From Bacteroidota bacterium (GTDB lineage: Bacteria; Bacteroidota; Bacteroidia; Chitinophagales; Chitinophagaceae): DNA of 52,317 nucleotides. The notes beneath the pieces were generated by a model. The model was given only the letters and a program-made list of their open reading frames with translations, was not told the origin of the DNA and searched no databases. A program made the position numbers and the translations under genes. The stretch is taken from positions 1 through 52,317 of the forward strand of contig JABDFW010000013.1 of assembly GCA_013286305.1 (NCBI GenBank). Direction: 5' to 3'. Below, piece by piece: positions 39,292 through 47,553 of the stretch; positions within the stretch are counted from its first letter, which is position 1; each line of letters starts with the position of its first letter.

Positions 39292-39315
39292 AGTGCGAAA
39301 AATGTTTTCCGCACT
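39292..39315. promoter_or_regulatory. Inverted repeat upstream of the GH20-like gene
   Basis: AGTGCG and CGCACT form arms around an A/T-rich loop that itself has GAAAA/TTTTC-like symmetry. It lies about 60 bases before the GH20-like start codon and could be an operator. Confidence 0.4.
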
Positions 39316-39372
39316 AATTTGTATAATTCATGTTGATAAATACTTATCTTCATTATCTAACGAAGAAGACGT

Positions 39373-40473
39373 ATGAAAAAAAGCTTGCTTTTTTTGGCGA
39401 TAATCCTTTGTGCATTACAGTACACTGGCCATACACAACAAAAATTAGATAGCTTATTGCCTGTTCGCGGTTTTTGTATTGGCGCCCCAAAGCCAGGCGA
39501 CGTTGATAAATTTGTAAAATTTATTAATGAAGAGTTAGCCCCCCGCAAAGTAAATACACTTATTCTTCGTGTTGATTACGGTTATCAATATAAAAGCCAT
39601 CCTGAATTGGTGGATACCATTGCACTGTCAAAAGAAGATGTAAAAAAAATGGTGGATGCATGCAAAAAAAATGGTATCCGCATCATTCCGCAGGTAAATC
39701 TTTTGGGCCACCAGTCGTGGGCCAATAAAACCAATAAGCTGCTGAGCGTATATCCGCAGTTTGATGAAACGCCAAAGGTGATCATGCCTGCAAAATATGT
39801 ATGGCCAAACAGTGATAAACTATACTGCAAAAGTTATTGCCCTTTGCATCCGGGTGTACACAAGGTGGTATTTGATATAATAGATGAAATTTGCGATGCG
39901 TTTGAAACAGATGCTTTTCATGCAGGCATGGATGAAATATTTTATCTCGGGGAAGATCAGTGCCCGCGTTGTTCAGGAAAAGATAAAGCAGAATTGTTTG
40001 CAGGAGAAGTTCGTTTATTGCGGGATCATCTTGCCCAAAAGAACCGCCAGCTATGGATTTGGGGCGACAGGCTAATAGATGGTAAAACAACAGGCCTTGG
40101 AGAGTGGGAAGCCAGTTACAACAATACTTACAGGGCAATTGATATGGTACCTAAAGATATCATGGTATGCGACTGGCATTACGAGCGTGCCGATAAAACA
40201 CCTGTTTACTTTGCCATGAAGGGATTGAACGTAATTACCTGCCCATGGCGTGTGCCTGCCTTGGCGCTTGAGCAAACAGATGACATGATAAACTTTAAAA
40301 AACAATCATCAGAAGAAATGCAGCCTCACTTCCAGGGGATGATGCAAACAGTATGGAGTGATGCCTCATCATTTCTAAAAGGGTTTTATGCCAATACAAA
40401 AGATAAAGACGGAAGCGACAACACGCCCTGGGGTTGCTTTAAAGCCATGTACGCAAAAATTGACGCGCTATAA
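39373..40473 (+). CDS. GH20-like glycoside hydrolase, exported
   Basis: The 366-residue protein has a signal peptide (about 1-21, TQQ) and a TIM-barrel domain of the beta-hexosaminidase type. The motif HAGMDEIF has Asp187-Glu188, the catalytic pair of GH20. A Cys pair QCPRCS (197-200) and tryptophans WGDR and CPWR follow. The N-terminal domain of complete GH20 enzymes is missing, as in the short GH20-like group. The substrate may be N-acetylhexosaminides, but this is an inference. Confidence 0.78.
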   Translation: MKKSLLFLAIILCALQYTGHTQQKLDSLLPVRGFCIGAPKPGDVDKFVKFINEELAPRKVNTLILRVDYGYQYKSHPELVDTIALSKEDVKKMVDACKKNGIRIIPQVNLLGHQSWANKTNKLLSVYPQFDETPKVIMPAKYVWPNSDKLYCKSYCPLHPGVHKVVFDIIDEICDAFETDAFHAGMDEIFYLGEDQCPRCSGKDKAELFAGEVRLLRDHLAQKNRQLWIWGDRLIDGKTTGLGEWEASYNNTYRAIDMVPKDIMVCDWHYERADKTPVYFAMKGLNVITCPWRVPALALEQTDDMINFKKQSSEEMQPHFQGMMQTVWSDASSFLKGFYANTKDKDGSDNTPWGCFKAMYAKIDAL

Positions 40474-40505
40474 AACGGTTCTTCATTCGTCCTTTTAAAA
40501 CTAAA

Positions 40506-42647
40506 TTGTGTATGAAAAAAGTTAACCGGCTTTTGATAATTACATGCGTTATTGTTTATGTTTCCTGTACCGATAACAGTACTAAAACAGGCAACCAGGC
40601 ATTAACAGGCAACCCTTTTTTGGAAGCAAGCACCTTACCTTTCCAGGCGCCGGCTTTCGATAAAATAAAAGACAGCGATTTTGCACCCGCCATTGAAGAA
40701 GGCATGAAACAGCAGCAGGACGAGATACAAAAAATTGCTGATAATGCTGACGCACCAACCTTTGAAAACACGCTTACGGCCCTCGAAAAAAGCGGCCAGT
40801 TGCTTACCAGGGTTAACAGGGTGTTTAACCTGCTTACCGGCGCAAATACAAACCAACAGCTTCAAAAAGTGCAGGAGGAAGAAGCACCAAAACTTGCAGC
40901 CAATAATGACCTTATTTATTTAAACACAAAATTATACCAGCGGGTAAATACTGTTTATCAACAACGGGAACAACTTAAACTTGATCCCGAATCAGAACAC
41001 CTGCTGGAATATTATTTGCAAAAATTTGAACTGGCAGGAGCAAAGTTGCCTGACAGTGCTAAAAACACATTAAAGGCGCTTAACCAGGAAGAGGCTACAC
41101 TCATGGCAAAGTTCACAAACCAACTGCTTGCCGCAGCTAAGAACGGCGCATTGGTAATAAGCGACAGTGCTGAACTGCAAGGCCTGCCGGAGGGAGAAAT
41201 GAAGGCTGCCGCCGAAGTGGCAAAGTCAAAGAACCTGGATGGCAAATGGGTGATCTCCCTGCAAAATACCACGCAGCAACCCAACCTGCAATACCTCACC
41301 AAACGCGAAACAAGGCAAAAACTTTTTGAAGCGTCATGGATGAGGACAGAAAGAGGCGACAGTAATGACACCCGCAAAATTATTGCCCGCATTGCGCAGC
41401 TAAGAGCACAAAAAGCTGCGCTTTTAGGATTTAAAAATTATGCCGAATGGAAGTTAAAAGACCAGATGGCTCAAAACCCAGAGGCAGTGGAATCTTTTTT
41501 TAGCAAGCTGGTGCCTGCTGCAACGGCTAAAGCCATGCGCGAAGCGGCAGATATTCAATCGTTGATAAACCAGCAAAAAGGTGGCTTTCAGTTACAGCCT
41601 TACGACTGGAATTATTATGCAGAGCAGGTTCGCAAAGCAAAATACAATTTAGATGAGAATGAAGTGAAACCTTATTTTGAACTGAATAGTGTATTGCAGA
41701 ACGGCGTTTTTTATGCAGCTAACCAGTTATATGGTTTAACATTTAAAGAGCGTAAGGACCTTCCGGTTTATCAGCCCGATGTGCGTGTTTTTGATGTGTT
41801 TGATAAAGATGGTAAGCAACTCGGTTTATTTTATTGCGATTATTTTAAACGCGACAATAAATCCGGCGGTGCCTGGATGGATAACATGGTCGGGCAATCG
41901 CATTTGCTCGGCACTAACCCCGTTATTTACAACGTGTGCAATTTTACCAAACCAGCCCCGGGCCAGCCTGCATTAATAAGCTTCAGCGATGTAACCACGA
42001 TGTTCCATGAGTTTGGGCATGGGCTGCATGGCCTTTTTGCCAATGAACAATATCCAAGCCTCGCCAGTCCCAATACGGCAAACGATTTCGTAGAATTTCC
42101 TTCGCAATTCAACGAGCATTGGGCATTGGATCCTAAGGTGTTCGGCCATTACGCGGTTCATTACAAAACGGGCGCACCCATGCCACAGGTATTAGTGGAT
42201 AAAATTAAAAAGGCTGCAAAATTCAACCAGGGTTATGCTCTTACTGAGTTGTTGGCTGCCGCTAATCTCGACATACAATGGCATACGCTCACATCAACAG
42301 ACAGCTTACAGGATGTTGATAAATTTGAAATAACAGCGTTACAAAAAACAAAGCTTTTGCTTGCGCAGGTGCCAACACGGTACAGGTCAAGTTATTTTTT
42401 GCATATATGGGCCAATGGGTATGCAGCAGGTTACTACGCCTATTTATGGACAGAAATGCTGGATGATGATGCTTTTGCATGGTTTCAGCAGCATGGCGGT
42501 TTAACAAGAGAGAACGGGCAGCGTTTTCGTGACATGATACTCTCAAAAGGTAACACAGATAGCTACGCCAAAATGTACCGTGATTTTGCAGGCCATGATC
42601 CTGTAATACAACCCATGCTGGAGAATAGAGGATTGGTGGGAGAGTAG
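40506..42647 (+). CDS. dcp: M3 family peptidase (Dcp-like oligopeptidase)
   Basis: This 713-residue lipoprotein (VSCTDN lipobox near the N-terminus) has the zinc motif HEFGH at 501-505 with the third ligand Glu downstream (EFPSQFNEHW). The whole length matches peptidyl-dipeptidase Dcp and oligopeptidase A. It releases dipeptides from peptides in the periplasm. The ATG at 40512 (MKKVNR) is a plausible alternative start. It follows the GH20-like gene by 32 bases. Confidence 0.94.
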   Translation: MCMKKVNRLLIITCVIVYVSCTDNSTKTGNQALTGNPFLEASTLPFQAPAFDKIKDSDFAPAIEEGMKQQQDEIQKIADNADAPTFENTLTALEKSGQLLTRVNRVFNLLTGANTNQQLQKVQEEEAPKLAANNDLIYLNTKLYQRVNTVYQQREQLKLDPESEHLLEYYLQKFELAGAKLPDSAKNTLKALNQEEATLMAKFTNQLLAAAKNGALVISDSAELQGLPEGEMKAAAEVAKSKNLDGKWVISLQNTTQQPNLQYLTKRETRQKLFEASWMRTERGDSNDTRKIIARIAQLRAQKAALLGFKNYAEWKLKDQMAQNPEAVESFFSKLVPAATAKAMREAADIQSLINQQKGGFQLQPYDWNYYAEQVRKAKYNLDENEVKPYFELNSVLQNGVFYAANQLYGLTFKERKDLPVYQPDVRVFDVFDKDGKQLGLFYCDYFKRDNKSGGAWMDNMVGQSHLLGTNPVIYNVCNFTKPAPGQPALISFSDVTTMFHEFGHGLHGLFANEQYPSLASPNTANDFVEFPSQFNEHWALDPKVFGHYAVHYKTGAPMPQVLVDKIKKAAKFNQGYALTELLAAANLDIQWHTLTSTDSLQDVDKFEITALQKTKLLLAQVPTRYRSSYFLHIWANGYAAGYYAYLWTEMLDDDAFAWFQQHGGLTRENGQRFRDMILSKGNTDSYAKMYRDFAGHDPVIQPMLENRGLVGE

Positions 42648-42704
42648 GGGGAATGAAATTTTATTAATGATTATACACGAAGAAAACACTCAATATTCGA
42701 TCCT

Positions 42705-42721
42705 CAACACTCAATATTCAA
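42705..42721. repeat. 17-base dispersed repeat, copy 2
   Basis: Exact copy of the repeat at 18448-18464 (CAACACTCAATATTCAA), with a related partial copy at 42687-42699. Confidence 0.7.
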
Positions 42722-42803
42722 TGATGTAAAGAAAAATAATAACAAAGTGTAAAATTGAAGTTGCTTTGTTAATTGTAACCGAAAACGAAAATTGACTTGG
42801 GGC

Positions 42804-42840
42804 ATCTTTCTCCGCGAGGAGAGAGAACGAGAGAGAGGCG
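42804..42840. repeat. CCCTCTCC-type palindromic repeat, degenerate copy
   Basis: TTTCTCCGCGAGGAGAGA followed by AACGAGAGAGAGGCG. It shares the CTCCGCGAGGAGAG core with 49706-49738 but has lost the outer bases. Confidence 0.55.
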
Positions 42841-42924
42841 ATTTATTTTTTAATAATATGCCTATACTTAGCCTTTCTTTAAAAAATTATATTGGCTCAA
42901 GCCCCTGGCATTCGTCAATGGTGG

Positions 42925-43110
42925 TTATCCCTGCACCAAATGAAGTAATTCTTTAGCCGGAACCTCTTTTATTGTTCCATCGGCCTCCTTAACAACAAGG
43001 CTTCCATCTTTTGCAGCAGTTTCTTCTACAAGCTTTTTGATGGCTACTTTCATGCCTTTTAAAACTTTCTCTGCAAATTCGCTATCACCTATTTTATTTG
43101 TTTCTATCAT
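42925..43110 (-). CDS. Small protein overlapping the zeta-like kinase gene
   Basis: A 61-residue protein of mixed charge (KVLKGMKVAIKKLVEETAAKDG) with no recognised family. Its start codon lies inside the 3' end of the zeta-like kinase gene (17-base overlap), so the two are translationally coupled. Its size and pairing suit an antitoxin or accessory factor, but no known antitoxin motif is visible. Confidence 0.7.
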   Translation of the reverse strand: MIETNKIGDSEFAEKVLKGMKVAIKKLVEETAAKDGSLVVKEADGTIKEVPAKELLHLVQG

Positions 43111-43684
43111 AATTACTTTGTTGTTGTATCGTATCCCAAAGTTCGGGAATTAAAACTAATCTTTCGCCACTTTTCAAGCCCCGGCATATTACTTCAGGAA
43201 TCGTATTCATATTATCAATTAAAAGCCATTCGTCAACAACCGGCATATATAGAGTAAAAAGATTATTCAAGCCACGATAATATCTTCGTTCAACAACATC
43301 AGCAGGAATATCATGGCCGCCAATGAGTACTCTTTGGGCAACTCTTTGCTTTGCAAATTCAGGAGATTCGAGCCAAATATATAAGAGATTGATCTTATAA
43401 CCCATTTGCCGTGCATTTTCTATTAACGATACATAACTTTTTGCTGCCAAAGTTGTTTCAAAGGCAAAGTCAACTCTTTCCTCTAACAACTGGTGTATCC
43501 TTTGCAACATTATCCTGCCGGCTTCAAAGGCTACGCTGGCAGGATTAAAAGGGGATAACCCGGCCGCAATACTATCCGCATTCACAAACTCTCTGCAATT
43601 AAGCATTTCGGGTAAAATGGTAAAGCTCGCGGTGGTTTTGCCGGCGCCATTACAACCTGCTATTATGTATAGATTTAAACTCAT
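43094..43684 (-). CDS. Zeta-toxin-like P-loop kinase
   Basis: The chosen start is ATG at 43684 (MSLNLYIIAG), giving 196 residues. Walker A is AGCNGAGKTT (9-18). NADSIAAGLSP (about 35-45) and FAFETTLA (about 70-77) match the substrate-binding region of zeta toxins, which phosphorylate UDP-N-acetylglucosamine or related substrates. The C-terminal Arg-rich stretch (QRVAQRV and RRYYRG) is likely for ATP binding. Bacteroidota have many stand-alone relatives of unproved toxicity. Confidence 0.82.
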   Translation of the reverse strand: MSLNLYIIAGCNGAGKTTASFTILPEMLNCREFVNADSIAAGLSPFNPASVAFEAGRIMLQRIHQLLEERVDFAFETTLAAKSYVSLIENARQMGYKINLLYIWLESPEFAKQRVAQRVLIGGHDIPADVVERRYYRGLNNLFTLYMPVVDEWLLIDNMNTIPEVICRGLKSGERLVLIPELWDTIQQQSNYDRNK

Positions 43685-43830
43685 ACCTGTTTGTGAATAT
43701 ACCACTCAATTTCAAATTATTTTTTATTGCGCAATAGTTATATAGCATAATATTCTACATTTAAGGTCACAACTAACAGATTGCTTCAAACTTAAAGCTG
43801 CTTGCTTATTTCTTTTTTAAAAACGATCAT

Positions 43831-45576
43831 ATGCCAGGGATACAAATTAAAAAAAAACCAACGAAATACGATGCCGTTATTGTTGGGTCAGGTGCAGGCG
43901 GAGGTATGGCTGCCTATGTGCTTGCCAATGCCGGTTTAAAAGTCTGCTTAATAGAAGCAGGCCCTCCATTCGACCCCGCAATTAATTCAGCCCAAATGAA
44001 AAATCCCTGGGAGTCCCCGCGCAGGGGGGCAAGCACTAAGTTCCGTCCTTTTGGCGATTTTGACGGCTCTTACTGGGGCTGGAATATAGATGGCGAGCCC
44101 TATACAAAGGCCGCCGGTACACAATGGGATTGGTGGCGAGCAAGAATGGTGGGAGGAAGAACCAATCATTGGGGGCGTATATCATTACGTTTTGGCCCTA
44201 AAGACTTTAAACGAAAAAGTATTGATGGCCTTGGGGATGACTGGCCCATCGGCTATGAAGACATCAAGCCCTACTATGATAAAATTGATAAGTTCATTGG
44301 TGTGTTTGGCACCAATGAAGGCTTGCCAAACGACCCGGATGGATTTTTTCTCCCCCCTCCAAAACCCAGGCTTCACGAACTCTTTGTAAAAAAAGCAGCA
44401 ACCGGCGCCGGGGTGCCCGTTATACCATCGCGCTTATCCATCTTAACTAAAACCGTCAACAAAGACAGGGGCGCTTGCTTTTATTGCGGGCAATGCGGCC
44501 GCAGTTGTAAAATATACGGTGATTTTTCTTCATCCTCGGTACTGGTTAAGCCTGCTGTTGCTACCGGCAACGTTGACCTTGTAACCAATGCCATGGCGCG
44601 TGAAGTGATGACCAATAGTGATGGCCTGGCAACCGGTGTTTCCTATGTTGATAAACTCACCATGCAGGAATACCAGGTAACCGGACGGGTAGTAATACTT
44701 GCTGCCAGCACCTGCGAAACAGCGCGCCTATTGCTTAATTCAAAATCAGCAAGGCATCCCAATGGCCTGGCTAATTCAAGTAATGTGGTGGGCAAATACC
44801 TGCACGATTCAACCGGTGCAGGCATGGGCGGTATTGTGCCTTCGTTGTTCGACCGTAAACGGTACAACGAAGACGGTGTGGGTGGCATGCACGTATATTC
44901 CCCATGGTGGCTGGATAATAAAAAACTTGATTTCCCCAGGGGCTACCATATTGAGTATGGCGGTGGCTTTGATATGCCTATGTACGGCTTTAGCTGGGGT
45001 GTATCAGATACCGATGGTAAAATAACGGTTAATGGCAAAGAAAGAAATATAGCAGGCTATGGCAGTACATTAAAGCAGGACATCCGTTATTTATACGGTG
45101 CAGGCATTGGAATGGCAGGGCGCGGCGAGGCTGTTGCAAGGGCCGATAATTATTGTGAGATTGATAATAATGTAGTGGACAAATATGGAATACCCGTTCT
45201 TAAGTTTAATGTAAAGCATTCGGAGTATGAAATAAAACAAGCAAAGCACATGAAACAAACCTTTACGGAAATACTGCATAACATGGGTGCTGTTATAACC
45301 TGGGGTGGTGAAAATGATGACAATGAAAAAAACCTGTGGGGGTTGAATAATCCCGGCAACGTTATTCATGAAGCAGGCACCGTACGCATGGGCAGCGACC
45401 CTAAATCATCGGCATTAAATAAGTGGAGCCAGGCGCATGATTGCAAAAACCTGTTTTGTGTTGACGGAAGCCAGTTTGTATCGCAGGCAGATAAAAATAT
45501 CACCTGGACCATTCTTGCATTATCCCTGCGCGCCTCCGAAAACCTTGTTGACGAAATGAAAAAACAAAATGTATAA
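43831..45576 (+). CDS. GMC-family FAD-dependent sugar dehydrogenase, large subunit
   Basis: A 581-residue flavoprotein. The FAD-binding fold begins VGSGAGGGMAAYVLANAG (about 18-35) with the ribose-binding Glu in IEAG. A cysteine-rich insertion (CFYCGQCGRSCK, about 212-223) is characteristic of the gluconate/glucoside dehydrogenase branch. The C-terminal catalytic region has HEAGTVRMG (His about 512) and NITWTILALSLRASE. It oxidises a sugar hydroxyl, probably at C3 or C2, and passes electrons to a cytochrome or quinone. The small subunit follows after a REP-like hairpin. Confidence 0.92.
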   Translation: MPGIQIKKKPTKYDAVIVGSGAGGGMAAYVLANAGLKVCLIEAGPPFDPAINSAQMKNPWESPRRGASTKFRPFGDFDGSYWGWNIDGEPYTKAAGTQWDWWRARMVGGRTNHWGRISLRFGPKDFKRKSIDGLGDDWPIGYEDIKPYYDKIDKFIGVFGTNEGLPNDPDGFFLPPPKPRLHELFVKKAATGAGVPVIPSRLSILTKTVNKDRGACFYCGQCGRSCKIYGDFSSSSVLVKPAVATGNVDLVTNAMAREVMTNSDGLATGVSYVDKLTMQEYQVTGRVVILAASTCETARLLLNSKSARHPNGLANSSNVVGKYLHDSTGAGMGGIVPSLFDRKRYNEDGVGGMHVYSPWWLDNKKLDFPRGYHIEYGGGFDMPMYGFSWGVSDTDGKITVNGKERNIAGYGSTLKQDIRYLYGAGIGMAGRGEAVARADNYCEIDNNVVDKYGIPVLKFNVKHSEYEIKQAKHMKQTFTEILHNMGAVITWGGENDDNEKNLWGLNNPGNVIHEAGTVRMGSDPKSSALNKWSQAHDCKNLFCVDGSQFVSQADKNITWTILALSLRASENLVDEMKKQNV

Positions 45577-45581
45577 ATTAA

Positions 45582-45601
45582 CCCCGGCTTTCAAGCCGGG
45601 G
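45582..45601. repeat. REP-like palindrome after the GMC gene
   Basis: CCCCGGCTTTCAAGCCGGGG, a 9-bp stem six bases beyond the GMC stop codon. It shares its arms and the downstream GGCTTTAGCC (45624-45633) with the repeats at 46523-46643 and 46684-46768. Confidence 0.75.
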
Positions 45602-45712
45602 ATATGATAGAACCGCTGTTACAGGCTTTAGCCAAAGTGTATTTGATAAAATATTTTCTATTATAAATTTTAAACAGCCTCTTATACCAGGTAATAATTA
45701 AATAATTGTTTT

Positions 45713-46378
45713 ATGGACAGAAGAAGATCAATTAAAACATTATTCATCAGCAGCGTGTCGGCAAGCGTTATTGCAGCAGCCTGCAAAAATTCCGACAATG
45801 TTACCCTGACAAAAACTGAGACCGGAAGTGCTGATGATGCCGACCGTATGCCCGAAGAAAAGGCTTACAATAAAGAGCTGAAAGAAGGAGTTTTTTTTAC
45901 TGCTGATGAAATGGCCACCATAACAGTGCTCAGCGATATTATTATACCGAAAGATAATGTAAGCGGCAGCGCATCAGACGCGAAAGTGGCTGACTTTATT
46001 GAGTTCATCGTTAAAGACCAGCCCGAAAACAAAGACCCTATGCGTGGCGGCCTGCGCTGGCTTGATCTTGAGTCAATCAAACGATTTGGCAGTTCTTTCA
46101 CGGGCCTTAATAATAAACAGCAGTTGGAAATAGTGGAAGATATCGCATACCCTTACAAAGCAAAACCTGCATTTTCTCAGGGCGCGTCTTTCTTCAGTTT
46201 AATGCGCAATCTTACCATCTCAGGGTTTTATACAACACAAATTGGGTTTAAGGATATTGGTTACATCGGCAATGCGCCTAATCAGTGGAATGGTGTGCCC
46301 GAAGATGTGCTTAAGCAGTACAATGTCGCGTACACAGAAAAAGAATTAAAGGAATGCATCAGTTTTGATAAAGCATGA
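45713..46378 (+). CDS. Gluconate 2-dehydrogenase subunit 3 family protein
   Basis: The 221-residue protein starts with a twin-arginine-like signal (MDRRRSIKTLF) and a lipobox-like AAACKN (Cys25). The body (about 60-215) matches the gluconate 2-dehydrogenase subunit 3 family: VLSDIIIPKDNVSG, KVADFIEFIV and FFSLMRNLTISGFYTTQIG. This subunit supports the maturation and membrane association of the GMC flavoprotein encoded just upstream, so the two together form a periplasmic sugar dehydrogenase. Confidence 0.88.
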   Translation: MDRRRSIKTLFISSVSASVIAAACKNSDNVTLTKTETGSADDADRMPEEKAYNKELKEGVFFTADEMATITVLSDIIIPKDNVSGSASDAKVADFIEFIVKDQPENKDPMRGGLRWLDLESIKRFGSSFTGLNNKQQLEIVEDIAYPYKAKPAFSQGASFFSLMRNLTISGFYTTQIGFKDIGYIGNAPNQWNGVPEDVLKQYNVAYTEKELKECISFDKA

Positions 46379-46443
46379 TGGTTTATCTTGTTCAATGCAC
46401 TTTCCTGAAGCCTTAATGTAAATGTTATTTTGTGGTTGGTATT

Positions 46444-46512
46444 TGCCCCATCGGGGCACCGTGTTTGTAGTAATTGAGTTTAAGGTATTTTCATTCAGCT
46501 CCGTATGGAGCT
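46444..46512. repeat. Two small REP-like palindromes
   Basis: TGCCCCATCGGGGCA (46444-46458) and AGCTCCGTATGGAGCT (46497-46512) are perfect or near-perfect hairpins with CAT or GTAT loops. They resemble repeats at 47592 and 47645 in style. Confidence 0.65.
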
Positions 46513-46522
46513 ACGTGTTTGG

Positions 46523-46643
46523 CCAAAGTCATTTGCACATTCTTACCATAACCCCGGCTTTTAAGCCCGCCCGTGCCGGTACGGACGGGCCGGGGCCAAC
46601 TAAAATAAGCGCACCGGCTTTAGCCCGAAACTTCGGGCAAAGT
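46523..46643. repeat. Repeat unit with two nested palindromic insertions
   Basis: This copy matches the one at 46684-46768, from CCAAAGTCATTTGCACATTC through the CCCCGGCTTTTAAG palindrome to the GGCTTTAGCC palindrome. It has two extra hairpins: one of about 25 bases inserted in the first palindrome (46565-46590), and CCCGAAACTTCGGG (46624-46637) in the second. Confidence 0.75.
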
Positions 46644-46683
46644 GTTGTTTATGATTTATGATAAATGTATAAATATATTTTGA

Positions 46684-46768
46684 CTAAAGCGATTCGCACA
46701 TTCTTAGCATAACCCCGGCTTTTAAGCCGGGGGCCAGCCAAAATAAGCGCACCGGCTTTAGCCAAAGT
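46684..46768. repeat. Repeat unit, uninserted copy
   Basis: CTAAAGCGATTCGCACATTC leads to CCCCGGCTTTTAAGCCGGGG (46713-46732), then AAATAAGCGCACC and GGCTTTAGCC. It is the simple version of the unit at 46523-46643. Confidence 0.75.
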
Positions 46769-46827
46769 CCAGTATAAAATAGATATTACCCCCATCTTAA
46801 ATTAAATCGCAAAATTTTATAAACTAT

Positions 46828-47523
46828 ATGCGCCCCATCGTTCAAATATCACTCGACCTTACCAATATTGACGAAGCGCTTGAAACCGCTGCAATGGCCA
46901 TGCGTGCAGGCGTGGATTGGCTGGAAGCAGGCACACCGCTTATACTTGCCGAGGGCTTGCACGGCGTAAAAAAATTGCGCGAAGCGTTTCCCGGTGTACC
47001 AATTGTTGCAGACCTAAAAACAATGGACGGCGGTTATCTTGAAGCAGAGATGATGGCAAACGCCGGCGCTACACACGTGGTGGTGATGGCAAGGGCCCAT
47101 GAAGAGACCATTAAGTGCGTGGTGAAGGCCGGAAAGGATTATGGCATAAAAGTGATGGGCGATAACCTTGGTTGCCCTGATATGGTGGCAGCAGCCAAAT
47201 GGCTGCAAGATCTCGGTTGCGATTACGTGATTCATCACATCGGCTATGATGAAAGAAGAGGCATAGCAGCACAGGGTAAACGAATGCCCAGTCCTCTCGA
47301 TCAATTAAGAGAAGTTGTAAAGGCGGTGAACATTCCGGTGCAGGCTGTTGGCGGGTTAACATTAGAGCAAGCTATTCAATGCCCTGCCTATGGTGCACCA
47401 CTAGTGGTGTTAGGCGCACCGCTAACAATAGATGTAGATGCTTTTAAAACGGCAGTTGGAAATTTGGAAGACTCGTTACGGTTAATTTGCGAGAAGATAC
47501 ACAGTCAGATCATGAGGTCATAG
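46828..47523 (+). CDS. OMP decarboxylase-suprafamily protein (hexulose-6-phosphate synthase-like)
   Basis: The 231-residue TIM barrel has the DxKxxD metal motif DLKTMD (62-67), the EAGTP segment near strand 2 (37-41) and HHIGYD (about 137-142). These are features of 3-hexulose-6-phosphate synthase and 3-keto-L-gulonate-6-phosphate decarboxylase. The former joins formaldehyde to ribulose-5-phosphate or runs in reverse; the latter decarboxylates a keto-sugar phosphate. No 6-phospho-3-hexuloisomerase gene is next to it, so the exact reaction is open. Neighbours suggest sugar breakdown. Confidence 0.82.
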   Translation: MRPIVQISLDLTNIDEALETAAMAMRAGVDWLEAGTPLILAEGLHGVKKLREAFPGVPIVADLKTMDGGYLEAEMMANAGATHVVVMARAHEETIKCVVKAGKDYGIKVMGDNLGCPDMVAAAKWLQDLGCDYVIHHIGYDERRGIAAQGKRMPSPLDQLREVVKAVNIPVQAVGGLTLEQAIQCPAYGAPLVVLGAPLTIDVDAFKTAVGNLEDSLRLICEKIHSQIMRS

Positions 47524-47553
47524 GGTCATTAAGTCATTGAGTCAATAAGTTAA
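47520..47553. repeat. GTCATT/AAGT micro-repeat after the decarboxylase gene
   Basis: Repeats of the 8-base theme GTCATTAA, GTCATTGA, GTCAATAA, GTTAATAA begin at the stop codon. The reverse complement of the same theme occurs at 49809-49840. Confidence 0.65.

Larger units (their letters stand above)
46379..46827. other. Intergenic gap filled with REP-like repeats
   Basis: About 450 bases without a gene. It holds two small palindromes (46444-46458 and 46497-46512) and two copies of a repeat unit (46523-46643 and 46684-46768). No promoter of the next gene is obvious in this dense repeat DNA. Confidence 0.7.

Noticed and set aside
39585-40305. Several minus-strand frames opposite the GH20-like gene
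   Set aside because: They are shadows in a different frame of a well-supported gene and lack any recognisable features.
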